Below, one piece after another: positions 9,133 to 17,740 of a stretch of DNA of 64,000 bases (its first letter is position 1; each line of letters begins with the position of its first letter). The position numbers were made by a program, and so were the translations under genes. The DNA comes from Belnapia moabensis DSM 16746 (GTDB lineage: Bacteria; Pseudomonadota; Alphaproteobacteria; Acetobacterales; Acetobacteraceae): assembly GCF_000745835.1 (NCBI RefSeq), contig NZ_JQKB01000006.1:124001-188000 (forward strand), read 5' to 3'. Under the pieces are notes generated by a model that had not been told where the DNA came from, did not search any database, and saw only the letters and a program-made list of their open reading frames with translations.

Positions 9133-11454
9133 ATGGATGATGGGCACAAGGGCAGCCTGCCTCCCATTTCACTCGCGGATGTGCGCACCGCGCGGGTGAC
9201 CCCGGAGGAGGCGCTGGCGCTCCATGCCGAGGGGCGACCGGGCAAGCTGGAGATCCGCCTGACGAAGCCGCTGATCACCGCGCGCGACCTGAGCCTGGCC
9301 TACAGCCCAGGTGTGGCAGAGCCCTGCCTGCATATCCACCGCGACCCGGCGCTGGCCTATGACTATACCTCGAAGGGCAATTTCGTCGCCGTCGTCTCCA
9401 ACGGCACGGCGGTGCTGGGCCTCGGCAATCTCGGCGCGCTCGCCTCGAAGCCGGTGATGGAGGGCAAGGTCGCCCTCTTCAAGCGCTTCGCCGATGTGGA
9501 CGGCATCGACCTCTGCGTCGACACCGAGGATGTGGACCAGTTCGTCGATGCAGTGAAGCACCTCGGTCCCTCCTTCGGCGGGATCAACCTCGAGGACATC
9601 AAGGCGCCCGAGTGCTTCGTCATCGAGCAGCGGCTGCGCGAGGTGATGGACATCCCCGTCTTCCATGACGACCAGCACGGCACCGCCATCGTCGCCGCCG
9701 CCGGCCTGCTGAACGCTGTCCACCTGACGGGGCGGGAGCTGCGCGACATCACCATCGTCATCAACGGCGCCGGCGCAGCGGCGATCGCCTGCGCCGAGCT
9801 GATGAAGGCGATGGGCGTCACGCCGCGCAACGTCATCCTCTGCGACACCAAGGGCGTGGTCTACCGCGGCCGCACCGAGGGCATGAACCAGTGGAAATCG
9901 GCCCATGCGGTCGAGACCAGCAAGCGCACGCTGGCCCAGGCGATGGATGGGGCCGACTGCTTCTTCGGCCTCTCGGTGAAGGGCGCGGTGACGCCCGAGA
10001 TGCTGCGCAGCATGACCGACAAGCCCATCGTCTTCGCCATGGCGAACCCGGACCCGGAGATCACGCCGGAGGAGGCGAAGGCGGTGCGGCCGGACTGCAT
10101 CATCGCCACGGGCCGCAGCGACTACCCGAACCAGGTGAACAATGTCCTCGGCTTCCCCTTCATCTTCCGCGGGGCGTTGGATGTGCGGGCGAGCACCATC
10201 AATGACGCGATGAAGGTCGCGGCTGCCCGGGCGCTGGCCATGCTGGCGCGGGAGGACGTGCCGGAGGAGGTGAACACCGCCGGCGGCGGCCCCGGCAAGT
10301 CGCTGCGCTTCGGGCCGGACTACATTATCCCCAATGCCTTCGACCCGCGGCTGATCTCGCGCGTGCCGCTCGCCGTCGCCCGCGCGGCGATGGAGAGCGG
10401 CGTGGCGCGGAAGCCGATCACCGACCTTACGCGCTATGCCCGCACGCTGGCCGGGCGGCTGGATGCGACGGCGAATGCGATGGAGCTCATCACCGAGCGG
10501 GTGCGGGCCAATCCGCGCACCGTCGTCTTCGCCGAAGGCGAGGAGGAGAAGGTGGTGCGCGCCGCGCTCGCCTTCCATAATGCCGGCTATGGGACGCCGG
10601 TGCTGGTGGGGCGTGAGGACCGCATCGCCAATGTGCTGCGGACGCTCGGCGTGCAGCTGCCGCCGGGCATCACCATCCGCAATGCGCGCAACTCCGACAG
10701 CAACCGGCGCTATGCGGAGTTCCTCTATGCGCGGCGGCAGCGCGAGGGCTTCCTGTTCCGCGACTGCCAACGCCTCGTCAACCAGGACCGCAACGTCTTC
10801 GCGGCCTGCATGCTGGCGCTGGGGGACGCGGATGCGGTGGTGACGGGCGTGACGCGGAGCTATGCGGTGGCGCTGGAGGGCATCGCCTCCGCCATCGACC
10901 CGGCGCCGGGGGAGGTGACCTTCGGCCTGACGCTGATGCTGGCGCGCGTCTCGGGCACGGTCTTCGTCGCCGATACCGCGATCAACGAGCGGCCGGATGC
11001 GGCGACGCTGGCCGAGATCGCAGTGCAATCAGCCGCCGCCGCACGGCGGCTCGGGCATGAGCCGCGCGTCGCCTTCCTCTCCTTCTCGACCTTCGGCGAC
11101 CCCAAGGGGCATATTCCGGGAAGCCTGCGCGAGGCGGTGCGGCTGCTCGACGAGCGGAAGGTGGATTTCGAGTACGACGGCGAGATGGCGGCCGATGTGG
11201 CGCTGGACCCGGTGCTGCGAGCGCATCTCTATCCCTTCTGCCGTCTGACGGGGCCGGCCAATGTGCTGGTGATGCCGGGGCTGCATGCCGCGCACATCCT
11301 CACCAAGGCGGTGCCGCGCCTGACCAGCGCCACGACCATCGGCCCACTGCTGATGGGCATGTCGCGCCCGGTCCAGATCGTGCCGATGGATGCGAGCGTG
11401 ACCCAGCTGCTCGACATGGCCTGCCTCGCGGCCCATGCCGCCATCGGCCGGTGA
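9133..11454 (+). CDS. maeB: NADP-dependent malic enzyme, phosphotransacetylase-fused type
   Basis: Oxidatively decarboxylates malate to pyruvate with NADP+, linking the TCA cycle to gluconeogenesis or NADPH supply. The 773-residue product has the malic enzyme N-domain (DLSLAYSPGVAEPC around 52-65, VFHDDQHGTA 177-185), the NAD(P) Rossmann part (VINGAGAAA) and a C-terminal phosphotransacetylase-like domain from about residue 445 (TVVFAEGEEEKVVRA), which in this family is regulatory rather than catalytic. ATG 9133 is preceded by GGGGAAGAGAA; the frame upstream to 8911 overlaps the mutS start and is not needed. Ends in a GTGA overlap with the next gene. Confidence 0.95.
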   Translation: MDDGHKGSLPPISLADVRTARVTPEEALALHAEGRPGKLEIRLTKPLITARDLSLAYSPGVAEPCLHIHRDPALAYDYTSKGNFVAVVSNGTAVLGLGNLGALASKPVMEGKVALFKRFADVDGIDLCVDTEDVDQFVDAVKHLGPSFGGINLEDIKAPECFVIEQRLREVMDIPVFHDDQHGTAIVAAAGLLNAVHLTGRELRDITIVINGAGAAAIACAELMKAMGVTPRNVILCDTKGVVYRGRTEGMNQWKSAHAVETSKRTLAQAMDGADCFFGLSVKGAVTPEMLRSMTDKPIVFAMANPDPEITPEEAKAVRPDCIIATGRSDYPNQVNNVLGFPFIFRGALDVRASTINDAMKVAAARALAMLAREDVPEEVNTAGGGPGKSLRFGPDYIIPNAFDPRLISRVPLAVARAAMESGVARKPITDLTRYARTLAGRLDATANAMELITERVRANPRTVVFAEGEEEKVVRAALAFHNAGYGTPVLVGREDRIANVLRTLGVQLPPGITIRNARNSDSNRRYAEFLYARRQREGFLFRDCQRLVNQDRNVFAACMLALGDADAVVTGVTRSYAVALEGIASAIDPAPGEVTFGLTLMLARVSGTVFVADTAINERPDAATLAEIAVQSAAAARRLGHEPRVAFLSFSTFGDPKGHIPGSLREAVRLLDERKVDFEYDGEMAADVALDPVLRAHLYPFCRLTGPANVLVMPGLHAAHILTKAVPRLTSATTIGPLLMGMSRPVQIVPMDASVTQLLDMACLAAHAAIGR

Positions 11455-11891
11455 CGCTCTTCACCATCGGCTATGAGGATGCGACGCCGGCGCGGCTGAT
11501 CGAGGCGCTGCATGGTGCCGGCGTCACCACCTTGGTCGACGTGCGGGCGCTGGCAAACAGCCGGAAGCCGGGCTTCGCCAAGACCGCGCTCTCGGCGGCG
11601 CTGGCCGAAGCCGGCATCGGCTATCAGCATGTGAAGGCGCTCGGCACCCCGGCCGAGGGGCGGGCGGCGGTGCGGGCCGAGCGGCCCGGGGAGATGCGGC
11701 GGATCTTCGGCGCGCATCTCGCCGGGCTCGAGCCGCAGGCGGCGCTGGCCGCGCTTACGGATCGCGCACGACACGAAACGGTTTGCCTGCTATGCCTGGA
11801 AGCCGATCCGGCGCGCTGTCACCGGACCCTGGTCGCGGAGGCGGTTGCCGCCACCTCCGGGGCCACGGTCACGCATCTTCACCCGGCCTGA
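11451..11891 (+). CDS. DUF488 domain protein
   Basis: A 146-residue protein of the DUF488 family, identified from the N-terminal MTLFTIGYEDATPARLIEAL, VDVRALANSRKPGF and the C-terminal LLCLEADPARCHRTLVAE with paired cysteines. Function of the family is unknown. The GTG start lies inside the end of maeB (GTGA overlap), so translation is probably coupled. Alternative functions cannot be judged from sequence. Confidence 0.85.
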   Translation: MTLFTIGYEDATPARLIEALHGAGVTTLVDVRALANSRKPGFAKTALSAALAEAGIGYQHVKALGTPAEGRAAVRAERPGEMRRIFGAHLAGLEPQAALAALTDRARHETVCLLCLEADPARCHRTLVAEAVAATSGATVTHLHPA

Positions 11892-11908
11892 GGAAGGACT
11901 CCCCATCG

Positions 11909-12202
11909 ATGTCGCTCTGCCTCGTCCTGCATGACCTCGGCGCCGCCCCGGCCTCGGCCGAGAAGGTGTTCTTCGAGGCGATCTTCGAGATCGCGCCGGA
12001 GCACTGGCCGATCACGCCGCGCGCGGTGCTGGTAGCGACGGGCGTCTCCCCCGCCTATCTCCGCGACCACCTGCTGCGGGCGCTGAAGAAGGAGGATGCG
12101 CCGGATGTGGTGCTCACCATCACCCGCATCTCGGCCGACGCCGCCTGGCATAACCTCTCCGCGGAGGGAGAAGCCTGGCTGCGCGACATGCTGGAGGAGT
12201 AG
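11909..12202 (+). CDS. Conserved small protein of unknown function
   Basis: A 97-residue acidic/amphipathic protein beginning MSLCLVLHDLGAAPASAEKV and ending AWLRDMLEE. ATG 11909 has a strong upstream GAGGAAGGA, which sets the start well downstream of the longer open frame. It is 17 nt after the DUF488 stop and is probably the third gene of the maeB transcript. No membrane segment, no recognisable domain. Confidence 0.7.
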   Translation: MSLCLVLHDLGAAPASAEKVFFEAIFEIAPEHWPITPRAVLVATGVSPAYLRDHLLRALKKEDAPDVVLTITRISADAAWHNLSAEGEAWLRDMLEE

Positions 12203-12205
12203 CGG

Positions 12206-12286
12206 TTACGCCCGGCCTCGCATGTATCGCCGCTCCGGCCGGTAGGTGAGCCAATGACGAAGGCGGGTGAACAGGGTCTGGAACAT
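12206..12286 (-). CDS. Possible 26-residue basic peptide
   Basis: An ATG-to-TAA frame encodes MFQTLFTRLRHWLTYRPERR and six more residues, a basic, aromatic-rich peptide reminiscent of very short Arg-rich alphaproteobacterial proteins of the DUF1127 kind. There is no clear Shine-Dalgarno. It sits in the convergent gap between the plus-strand maeB group and coaBC. Could well be chance. Confidence 0.2.
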   Translation of the reverse strand: MFQTLFTRLRHWLTYRPERRYMRGRA

Positions 12287-12376
12287 GACCGATGATCCGG
12301 CGGGCTTGTGTTCAGCGAGGGGCGATGGGGAACACCATTTGCAATGAAATGGGTCCTTCGCTGAAGATATGGTCAC

Positions 12377-12397
12377 AGGAATGTGTTTCGCATTCCT
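12377..12397 (+). terminator. Possible weak intrinsic terminator
   Basis: AGGAATG and CATTCCT form a perfect 7-bp stem with a 7-nt loop, followed on the plus strand by TTCTT. It lies between the plus-strand maeB group and the convergent coaBC gene. The stem is AT-rich and about 175 nt past the last stop, so confidence is low. Confidence 0.3.
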
Positions 12398-12444
12398 TTC
12401 TTGAGTCGTATTCGTGATCTTTTAAGACGGCTGCGAGACGAAGC

Positions 12445-13635
12445 TTAACCGAGCCAGGCCGCGATCCGCGCTGCAAGACGCTCGGCCACCTCCGCCTTCG
12501 CCATCTCCGGCCAGTTCTCCACGCCCTCGTCGGTGACGAGGTGGATTCGGTTGGCGTCGCCCCCCATGACCTCGCCGGAGACGTCATTCGCCAGGATCCA
12601 GTCGCAGCCCTTGCGGGCGCGCTTGGCGATGGCGTGCTCGACGACCTTCTCCGTCTCGGCAGCGAAGCCGATGACGAGGCGGGGGCGCTGCGCATGGCGG
12701 GAGACGGTTGCCAGGATGTCGGGGTTGAGCGCCATGGCGAGGGTCGGGGCGTCGGCACCGGGCTCCTTCTTCATCTTCTGCGAGGCCTCGTGGGCCACGC
12801 GCCAGTCGGCGACGGCGGCGGCCATGACGGCGGCATCGGCGGGCAGGGCAGCCTCGCAGGTGGCGAGCATCTCCCGGGCCGTCTCGACATGCACCGTGGT
12901 GACGCCCGGCGGGTCGGACAGCGTCACCGGCCCGGCGACCAGGGTGACGCGGGCACCGAGCGCGGCAAGGGCGGCGGCGATGGCATGGCCCTGCTTGCCG
13001 CTGCTGCGATTGGCGATGTAGCGCACCGGGTCGATCGGCTCATGCGTCGGGCCGGAGGTGACGAGGATGTGGCGGCTGGCGAGCGGCCCGGCCTCAGGCG
13101 CCAGAATCGCCTCGATGGCGGCGTGGATCTCGGCCGGTTCGGCGAGGCGGCCGGGGCCGCTCTCGGGCTCGGCCATGGCGCCCACGCCCGGGCCGACGAG
13201 GCGGACGCCGCGGGCGGTCAGCGCGGCCATGTTGGCGCGGGTCGCCGGGTGCTCCCACATCGCCGTGTTCATCGCCGGCGCCACCAGCACCGGGGCGCGG
13301 GTCGCCAGCAGGATGGTGCTCGCCAGGTCGTCGGCCAAGCCATTCGCCATCTTCGCCAGCATATTGGCCGAGGCGGGGGCGACGACGACCAGGTCGGGCA
13401 GGCGGGCGAGGCGGATATGGCCGATCTCCGCCTCCGCCGCCCAGAGGTCGTCATGCACGCGCTGCCCGGTGATGCCGGCCAGCGCCTCCTTCGTCACGAA
13501 ACGGGCACCGCCCGCCGTCAGCACGCCGGTGACGGCGGCACCGGACTTGCGCAACAGGCGCGTCAGCTCAAGCACCTTATAGGCACTGATGCTGCCCGAG
13601 ACGATCAGCAGGATGCGGCGGTCGGCGAGGCGCAT
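12445..13635 (-). CDS. coaBC: Phosphopantothenoylcysteine decarboxylase / phosphopantothenate--cysteine ligase
   Basis: Bifunctional coenzyme A biosynthesis enzyme of 396 residues that joins 4'-phosphopantothenate to cysteine and decarboxylates the product. The flavoprotein CoaC half has the GSISAYK start (14-20), the catalytic histidine in EIGHIRLAR (His73) and the substrate-recognition motif PAMNTAMW (120-127). The CoaB half begins near residue 186 (ILVTSGPTHEPIDPVRYI). In the flexible flap, where many orthologues have an essential cysteine (ACG...GPGRM), this protein reads GAMAEPESGPGRLAEP and has no cysteine. It starts one base after the preceding dioxygenase stop and is the last gene of the operon starting with dctQ. 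Confidence 0.95.
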   Translation of the reverse strand: MRLADRRILLIVSGSISAYKVLELTRLLRKSGAAVTGVLTAGGARFVTKEALAGITGQRVHDDLWAAEAEIGHIRLARLPDLVVVAPASANMLAKMANGLADDLASTILLATRAPVLVAPAMNTAMWEHPATRANMAALTARGVRLVGPGVGAMAEPESGPGRLAEPAEIHAAIEAILAPEAGPLASRHILVTSGPTHEPIDPVRYIANRSSGKQGHAIAAALAALGARVTLVAGPVTLSDPPGVTTVHVETAREMLATCEAALPADAAVMAAAVADWRVAHEASQKMKKEPGADAPTLAMALNPDILATVSRHAQRPRLVIGFAAETEKVVEHAIAKRARKGCDWILANDVSGEVMGGDANRIHLVTDEGVENWPEMAKAEVAERLAARIAAWLG

Positions 13636-13636
13636 C

Positions 13637-14515
13637 TCAGACAGGTCGCTCGCCCTTCACCGTGACGCGGTTGCCGTAGCGGCGATGCGGCCAGTAGTCC
13701 CACATCGCCCGGTGCTGGGCGCAGCGGTTGTCCCAGAAGGCGACAGAATTCGGCTGCCAGCGGAAGCGGCATTGGAAGAGCGGGTTCTCCATATGCTCGT
13801 AGAGATAGCGGAGGATGCCGTCGCTCTCGTCGCGCGGGATGCCAAGGATGCGGGCGGTGAAGCCGCGGTTCACGTAGAGCGCCTTCTTGCCCGTCACCGG
13901 ATGGGTGCGGATGACCGGGTGTTCCGCCCGCGGGTAGCTCGCCTTGTCGGCCACGCCGTCCTTGGCGAACATGCCGCGATAGACCGGCTCCCCGTCGTGG
14001 AGCGCGGTGAGGCCCTCGAGATAGGCCTTCATCCGGTCCGACAGCGCGTCATAGGCGGCGTACATGCTGGCGAAGAGCGTGTCGCCGCCATTCGGCGGAC
14101 ATTCCTTGATGTAGAGGATGGAGCCCATCGGCGGCTCCTCGTCGCAGGAGACGTCGGAATGCCAGCCCTCGCCATTGGCGCGGACGGAATTGGCATCCGC
14201 CTTGATGACCATCAGCTCCGGGTGGCCCGGCTCGTGCGGTGCGGCGGGGTGGAGGTGGAGCGGGCCGAATTGCCGGCCGAAATCGAGGTGCTGCTCCTGC
14301 GTCATCCGCTGGTCGCGGAAGAAGATGACGAGGTGCTCGGCCAGCGCCCGCTTGATCTCCTCCATCTGTCGCGGGGCGATGGGGCCGCCGAGGTTGACGC
14401 CCTCGATCTCGGCGCCGATCACCGAGGTCAGCTTGTCGAGGCGGATCGTTTGATAGGGCTCGCCCGCATTGCTGAGATGGCGGATGCGGGGGCCGTCCAG
14501 GGCGTTGAGGGACAT
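13637..14515 (-). CDS. TauD/TfdA-family Fe(II)/2-oxoglutarate dioxygenase (first copy)
   Basis: A 292-residue non-haem iron oxygenase that couples 2-oxoglutarate decarboxylation to hydroxylation of a small substrate. The facial triad is visible: His119 and Asp121 in GWHSDVSCDE and the distal His268 in NRCAQHRAMWDYWPHRR, followed by the arginine that grips 2-oxoglutarate (GNRV). The family includes taurine and 2,4-D dioxygenases; the substrate here cannot be named. It lies 65 nt downstream of a second, only distantly similar TauD-like gene and the TRAP transporter, which suggests the transporter imports its substrate. MSLNALDG is the only sensible start. Confidence 0.9.
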   Translation of the reverse strand: MSLNALDGPRIRHLSNAGEPYQTIRLDKLTSVIGAEIEGVNLGGPIAPRQMEEIKRALAEHLVIFFRDQRMTQEQHLDFGRQFGPLHLHPAAPHEPGHPELMVIKADANSVRANGEGWHSDVSCDEEPPMGSILYIKECPPNGGDTLFASMYAAYDALSDRMKAYLEGLTALHDGEPVYRGMFAKDGVADKASYPRAEHPVIRTHPVTGKKALYVNRGFTARILGIPRDESDGILRYLYEHMENPLFQCRFRWQPNSVAFWDNRCAQHRAMWDYWPHRRYGNRVTVKGERPV

Positions 14516-14580
14516 TCTTGTTTCCTTGGCGGGCCGTGTGGCCGGGGAGGCTAGCCCCGGGCGCGGGCGGCCGCCAAGTC

Positions 14581-15480
14581 CTACTCCGGCCGGCGGTCGT
14601 CCAGCAGGATCAACCGGTGCAGGCGGCGGCTGTACTTACCCTCGTCCCATTCGGTGGCGCGGTGGAGGCTGCAGCGGTTGTCGCTCATCAGCACGTCGCC
14701 CGGCTGCCAATGGTGCTCGTGGACGAATTCCGGCTGCGTCATATGGGCCAGCAGTTCGGCGAATAGGACGGCGCTCTCGGCTTCTGGCAGGCCGATGATC
14801 TCGCTGCCCCACTCGCCGCCCAGGTAGAGGCCGCGGCGGCCGGATTCCGGATGGGTGCGGACGAGGGGGTGGATCACGTCGGGGAAGCGGGCGGCCTCGG
14901 CCTGGCACTGCTCCTCCGAGGCATCGGGGAAGAGGGCGCGGTAGAGCCGGGCGCGGCTGTGGCGGACCTTGAGGCCGGTGATGCGGCTGCGGGTCGCCTC
15001 CGGCAGAGCTTCGAAGGCGGCGATGCCGTTGGCGTATTTGGTCTCGCCGGCGACGGGCGGAATGGCGATGGCATGAAGGAAGGTGAAGAGCGCGGCATGC
15101 TCCAAGTGGTAGTGGTCGGTATGCCAATTGAGGCCGACCTTCGGCGCGCCTACGGCCTTGCCGTTCTCCATCGCATTGCCGACGACGAAGATCTCGTGAT
15201 GGTCGGCAAGGCAGAGGTCGCGGCGGCTGTGCAGGTCGAAATCACGCCCGAAGCGGGCGGCGAAGCCGAGGAAGCCGGCCGGCGTGAGGTGCCGCTGGCC
15301 GCGGACCAGCAGCAGGGTGCGCTCGACCACGGCGCCGCGGAGGATGGCGGTGATCTCCGGATCCTCGAGCGCGGCGAGGTCGATGCCGCCGATCTCGACG
15401 CCGATGGCGGGTTCCAGCTCACGCACGGTGAGGCCGCAGCGGGCGGCGGCGGCGCGCCAGAAGACGGGTCCGGTGGCCAT
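14581..15480 (-). CDS. TauD/TfdA-family Fe(II)/2-oxoglutarate dioxygenase (second copy)
   Basis: A 299-residue dioxygenase with His120 and Asp122 in NWHTDHYH and a distal histidine in NRCSLHRATEW, plus SRRLHR for 2-oxoglutarate binding. It is diverged from the neighbouring copy, so the two probably act on different substrates or successive steps rather than being a recent duplication. The ATG at 15480 overlaps the dctP stop (ATGA), which fixes the start and implies translational coupling. The open frame extending to 15783 is only the dctP gene read out of frame. Confidence 0.9.
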   Translation of the reverse strand: MATGPVFWRAAAARCGLTVRELEPAIGVEIGGIDLAALEDPEITAILRGAVVERTLLLVRGQRHLTPAGFLGFAARFGRDFDLHSRRDLCLADHHEIFVVGNAMENGKAVGAPKVGLNWHTDHYHLEHAALFTFLHAIAIPPVAGETKYANGIAAFEALPEATRSRITGLKVRHSRARLYRALFPDASEEQCQAEAARFPDVIHPLVRTHPESGRRGLYLGGEWGSEIIGLPEAESAVLFAELLAHMTQPEFVHEHHWQPGDVLMSDNRCSLHRATEWDEGKYSRRLHRLILLDDRRPE

Positions 15481-16463
15481 CAGGCTGTCTCCTGCACGAG
15501 TGTCAGCCGCGCTCTGTCGGCAGCGGAGGCGAGGAAACGGTCGTAGAGCGGACGCGCGGCGCGCTGGAAGGGTTCCTTGTCCGGCTCGTGGATGGTGACG
15601 CCCTGGGCCTTCACCTGCTCGACCAGCTTCGCCTCGCCATCGACGACGAATTGCCGCTCGAAGACGGCGCTTTCCTCGCCGGCCTGGATCAGGGCGTTGC
15701 GGAGGTCGGGGGCGAGGGATTGGAACTTCCGTTCGGAGAGGACGACCGGCGCCGTCAGGCTCAGCCAGCCCACCGTCGTCCAATGCTTGCAGACTTCATA
15801 GAATTTCTGCGCGACGAAATTGGTGTAGGCGGCCTCGGCGCCATCGACGACGCCGACCTGGAGGGCGCTGTAGAGCTCGCCATAGGCCAGCGGCGTGGCA
15901 TTGGCGCCGAAGGCGTTGAAGGCGGCGACATGGACGGGGTTCTGCTGGGTACGGATCTTCTTGCCACGCAGCTCGGCCATGGAGCCGACCGCATCCCGCG
16001 TCATCAGGTGCCGCACGCCGGAAGAATAGAGGCCGAGCATGCGGAAGCCGCGGCCCTGCGCCGCCTGGGCGAGCTGGGCGATGGCCGGCGTGCCGGCGAC
16101 GCGCGCAAGATGCCCGTAATCCCGGATCAGGAAGGGCATGTCGAGAAGCTGGTAGTCCTTCACGAAATTGGCGAAGGCGGCATGCGAGGGCACAGCGAGG
16201 TCGATTGTGCCGAGCGCCACGCCCTCGACCATCGGCAGCTCGTTGCCGAGCTGGCCGTTGGGGTAGACTTGCAGGCCGAGCTTCCCGCCGGTGATCTCCC
16301 GCAGGCGCCGGTCCATGAAGCGCAGGCCCTCGTCCTGCACCTCACCGATGGCGTTGGTGTGCGCGGCGCGCAGCAGTGTGGTCTGTGCGAAGGCAGGCCG
16401 GGCGACCCAGGCGGCGGCGAGGCCGGCGGCGAGCGATCTGCGGTGGGTCATCGGTTTCCTCAT
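15480..16463 (-). CDS. dctP: TRAP transporter substrate-binding protein, DctP family
   Basis: Periplasmic solute receptor of a tripartite ATP-independent transporter. The 327-residue precursor has a twin-basic, Tat/Sec-like signal (MTHRRSLAAGLAAAWVARPA ending AFAQ) and then the DctP fold (LRAAHTNAIGEVQDEG, VYPNGQLGNELPMVEGVALG, VDGAEAAYTNFVAQKFYEV). A conserved arginine in GKKIRTQQNP is where the carboxylate of the ligand normally docks. Start ATG 16463 overlaps the dctM stop (ATGA). The ligand is probably an organic acid or sulfonate given the two downstream dioxygenases. Confidence 0.93.
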   Translation of the reverse strand: MRKPMTHRRSLAAGLAAAWVARPAFAQTTLLRAAHTNAIGEVQDEGLRFMDRRLREITGGKLGLQVYPNGQLGNELPMVEGVALGTIDLAVPSHAAFANFVKDYQLLDMPFLIRDYGHLARVAGTPAIAQLAQAAQGRGFRMLGLYSSGVRHLMTRDAVGSMAELRGKKIRTQQNPVHVAAFNAFGANATPLAYGELYSALQVGVVDGAEAAYTNFVAQKFYEVCKHWTTVGWLSLTAPVVLSERKFQSLAPDLRNALIQAGEESAVFERQFVVDGEAKLVEQVKAQGVTIHEPDKEPFQRAARPLYDRFLASAADRARLTLVQETA

Positions 16464-17740
16464 GGCATCAGGGCGCGCGGCAGCCAGAGCACCACGGCGG
16501 GGACATAGGTGCAGAGCATCAGCACGGCGACGAGCGGGATCAGCGGGATCCAGATCACCCGGGCGACGGCGCCGACCGGCCGGCGCGCGACGGTGCAGGC
16601 GACGAAGGTGCAGATGCCGTAAGGGGGCGCTACCAGCCCGATCGAGAGGTTGATCGACATCACCAGGCCGAAATGCAGCGGGTCGATGCCGAGCTTGATG
16701 GCGACCGGCATCAGCACCGGCATGAGGATGAGGAGGGCCGAGATCTCCTCGAAGCACATGCCGACGAAGAGCATCAGCATGTTGACCATCAGCAGGAACA
16801 GCACCTGGCTGCCGCCGACCGCGTCGAACCAGCCGGCGATCATGCCCGGCACGTCCTGGATGGCGACCAGCCAGGCGAAGATGGAGGAGGTGCCGACGAT
16901 GATCATCACCGCCGCCGAGATGCCGACGGTGCGCAGCATGAGGTCGGGCAGGGCGGCGAGCTTCAGCTCCTTGTAGATCAGGAGGTCGATGGCGAGGCCG
17001 GCGGCGACGGCCAGCACGCCCGCCTCAGTCGGCGTGACGACGCCCCCGACGATGCCGCCGACGATGATGACGGGCAGCACCAGCGCCGGGATGGCGCGGA
17101 CGAAGGCGTCGCGCAGGCGGGGGACGCTGAAGGGCTGCGTGTCGGTGTAACGCCCCGGGTCGCGGCTGGCGTAGAGCCAATGCGTCACCATCAGGCCGAG
17201 CGAGGCGATGAGGCCGGGGATGATGCCGCCGAGGAACATGGCGCCGACAGAGAGGTCGCAGACCATCGCCAGCACGACCATGATGATGGAGGGCGGGATG
17301 ATCGGCCCGAGCGCGCCGGCCGCCGCGACCACCGCGACGGAGTAGTCGATGTCGTAGCCGCGGCGGCGCATCTCAGGGAGAAGGATCGAGGAGACGGCCG
17401 CCGTATCCGCGCTGCCACTCCCGGAAATGCCGGAGAGGAAGGTGGAGGTGACCGTCGCCACCATGAAGAGGCTGCCGCGCACCCAGCCGACCAGCGCGGC
17501 GGCGAGGCCGACGATCGCCTTCGCCAAGCCACCATGTTCCATGATGAGGCCGGAGAGGATGAAGAAGGGGATCGCCATCAGCGGGAAGCTGTCGAGCCCG
17601 TTGTAGAGGCGCTGGGCGACGACGACCATCGGCACGTCGGTGGCGACGACGAGGGTCAGCGCCGCGGCGACGCCGAGGACGAAGACCATCGGCGCGCCGG
17701 CGGCCAGCAGCAGGGCGAAGGAGCCGAAGGTGAGGCCCAT
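16460..17740 (-). CDS. dctM: TRAP transporter large permease, DctM family
   Basis: Main membrane subunit of the TRAP importer, 426 residues and about twelve hydrophobic segments. Recognisable family stretches include PFFILSGLIMEHGGLA, FLSGISGSGSADTAAVSSI, LGPIIPPSIIMVV and LIGLVAPPYGICTFV-like C-terminal sequence (LSIGLVAPPYGI). Overlaps both neighbours by four bases. It couples solute entry to a sodium or proton gradient; the ion is not evident from sequence. Confidence 0.95.
   Translation of the reverse strand: MGLTFGSFALLLAAGAPMVFVLGVAAALTLVVATDVPMVVVAQRLYNGLDSFPLMAIPFFILSGLIMEHGGLAKAIVGLAAALVGWVRGSLFMVATVTSTFLSGISGSGSADTAAVSSILLPEMRRRGYDIDYSVAVVAAAGALGPIIPPSIIMVVLAMVCDLSVGAMFLGGIIPGLIASLGLMVTHWLYASRDPGRYTDTQPFSVPRLRDAFVRAIPALVLPVIIVGGIVGGVVTPTEAGVLAVAAGLAIDLLIYKELKLAALPDLMLRTVGISAAVMIIVGTSSIFAWLVAIQDVPGMIAGWFDAVGGSQVLFLLMVNMLMLFVGMCFEEISALLILMPVLMPVAIKLGIDPLHFGLVMSINLSIGLVAPPYGICTFVACTVARRPVGAVARVIWIPLIPLVAVLMLCTYVPAVVLWLPRALMP

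Noticed and set aside
9169-11028. A 619-residue minus-strand frame opposite maeB
   Set aside because: Composition is His/Arg/Asp-rich without family motifs, and maeB accounts for the region.
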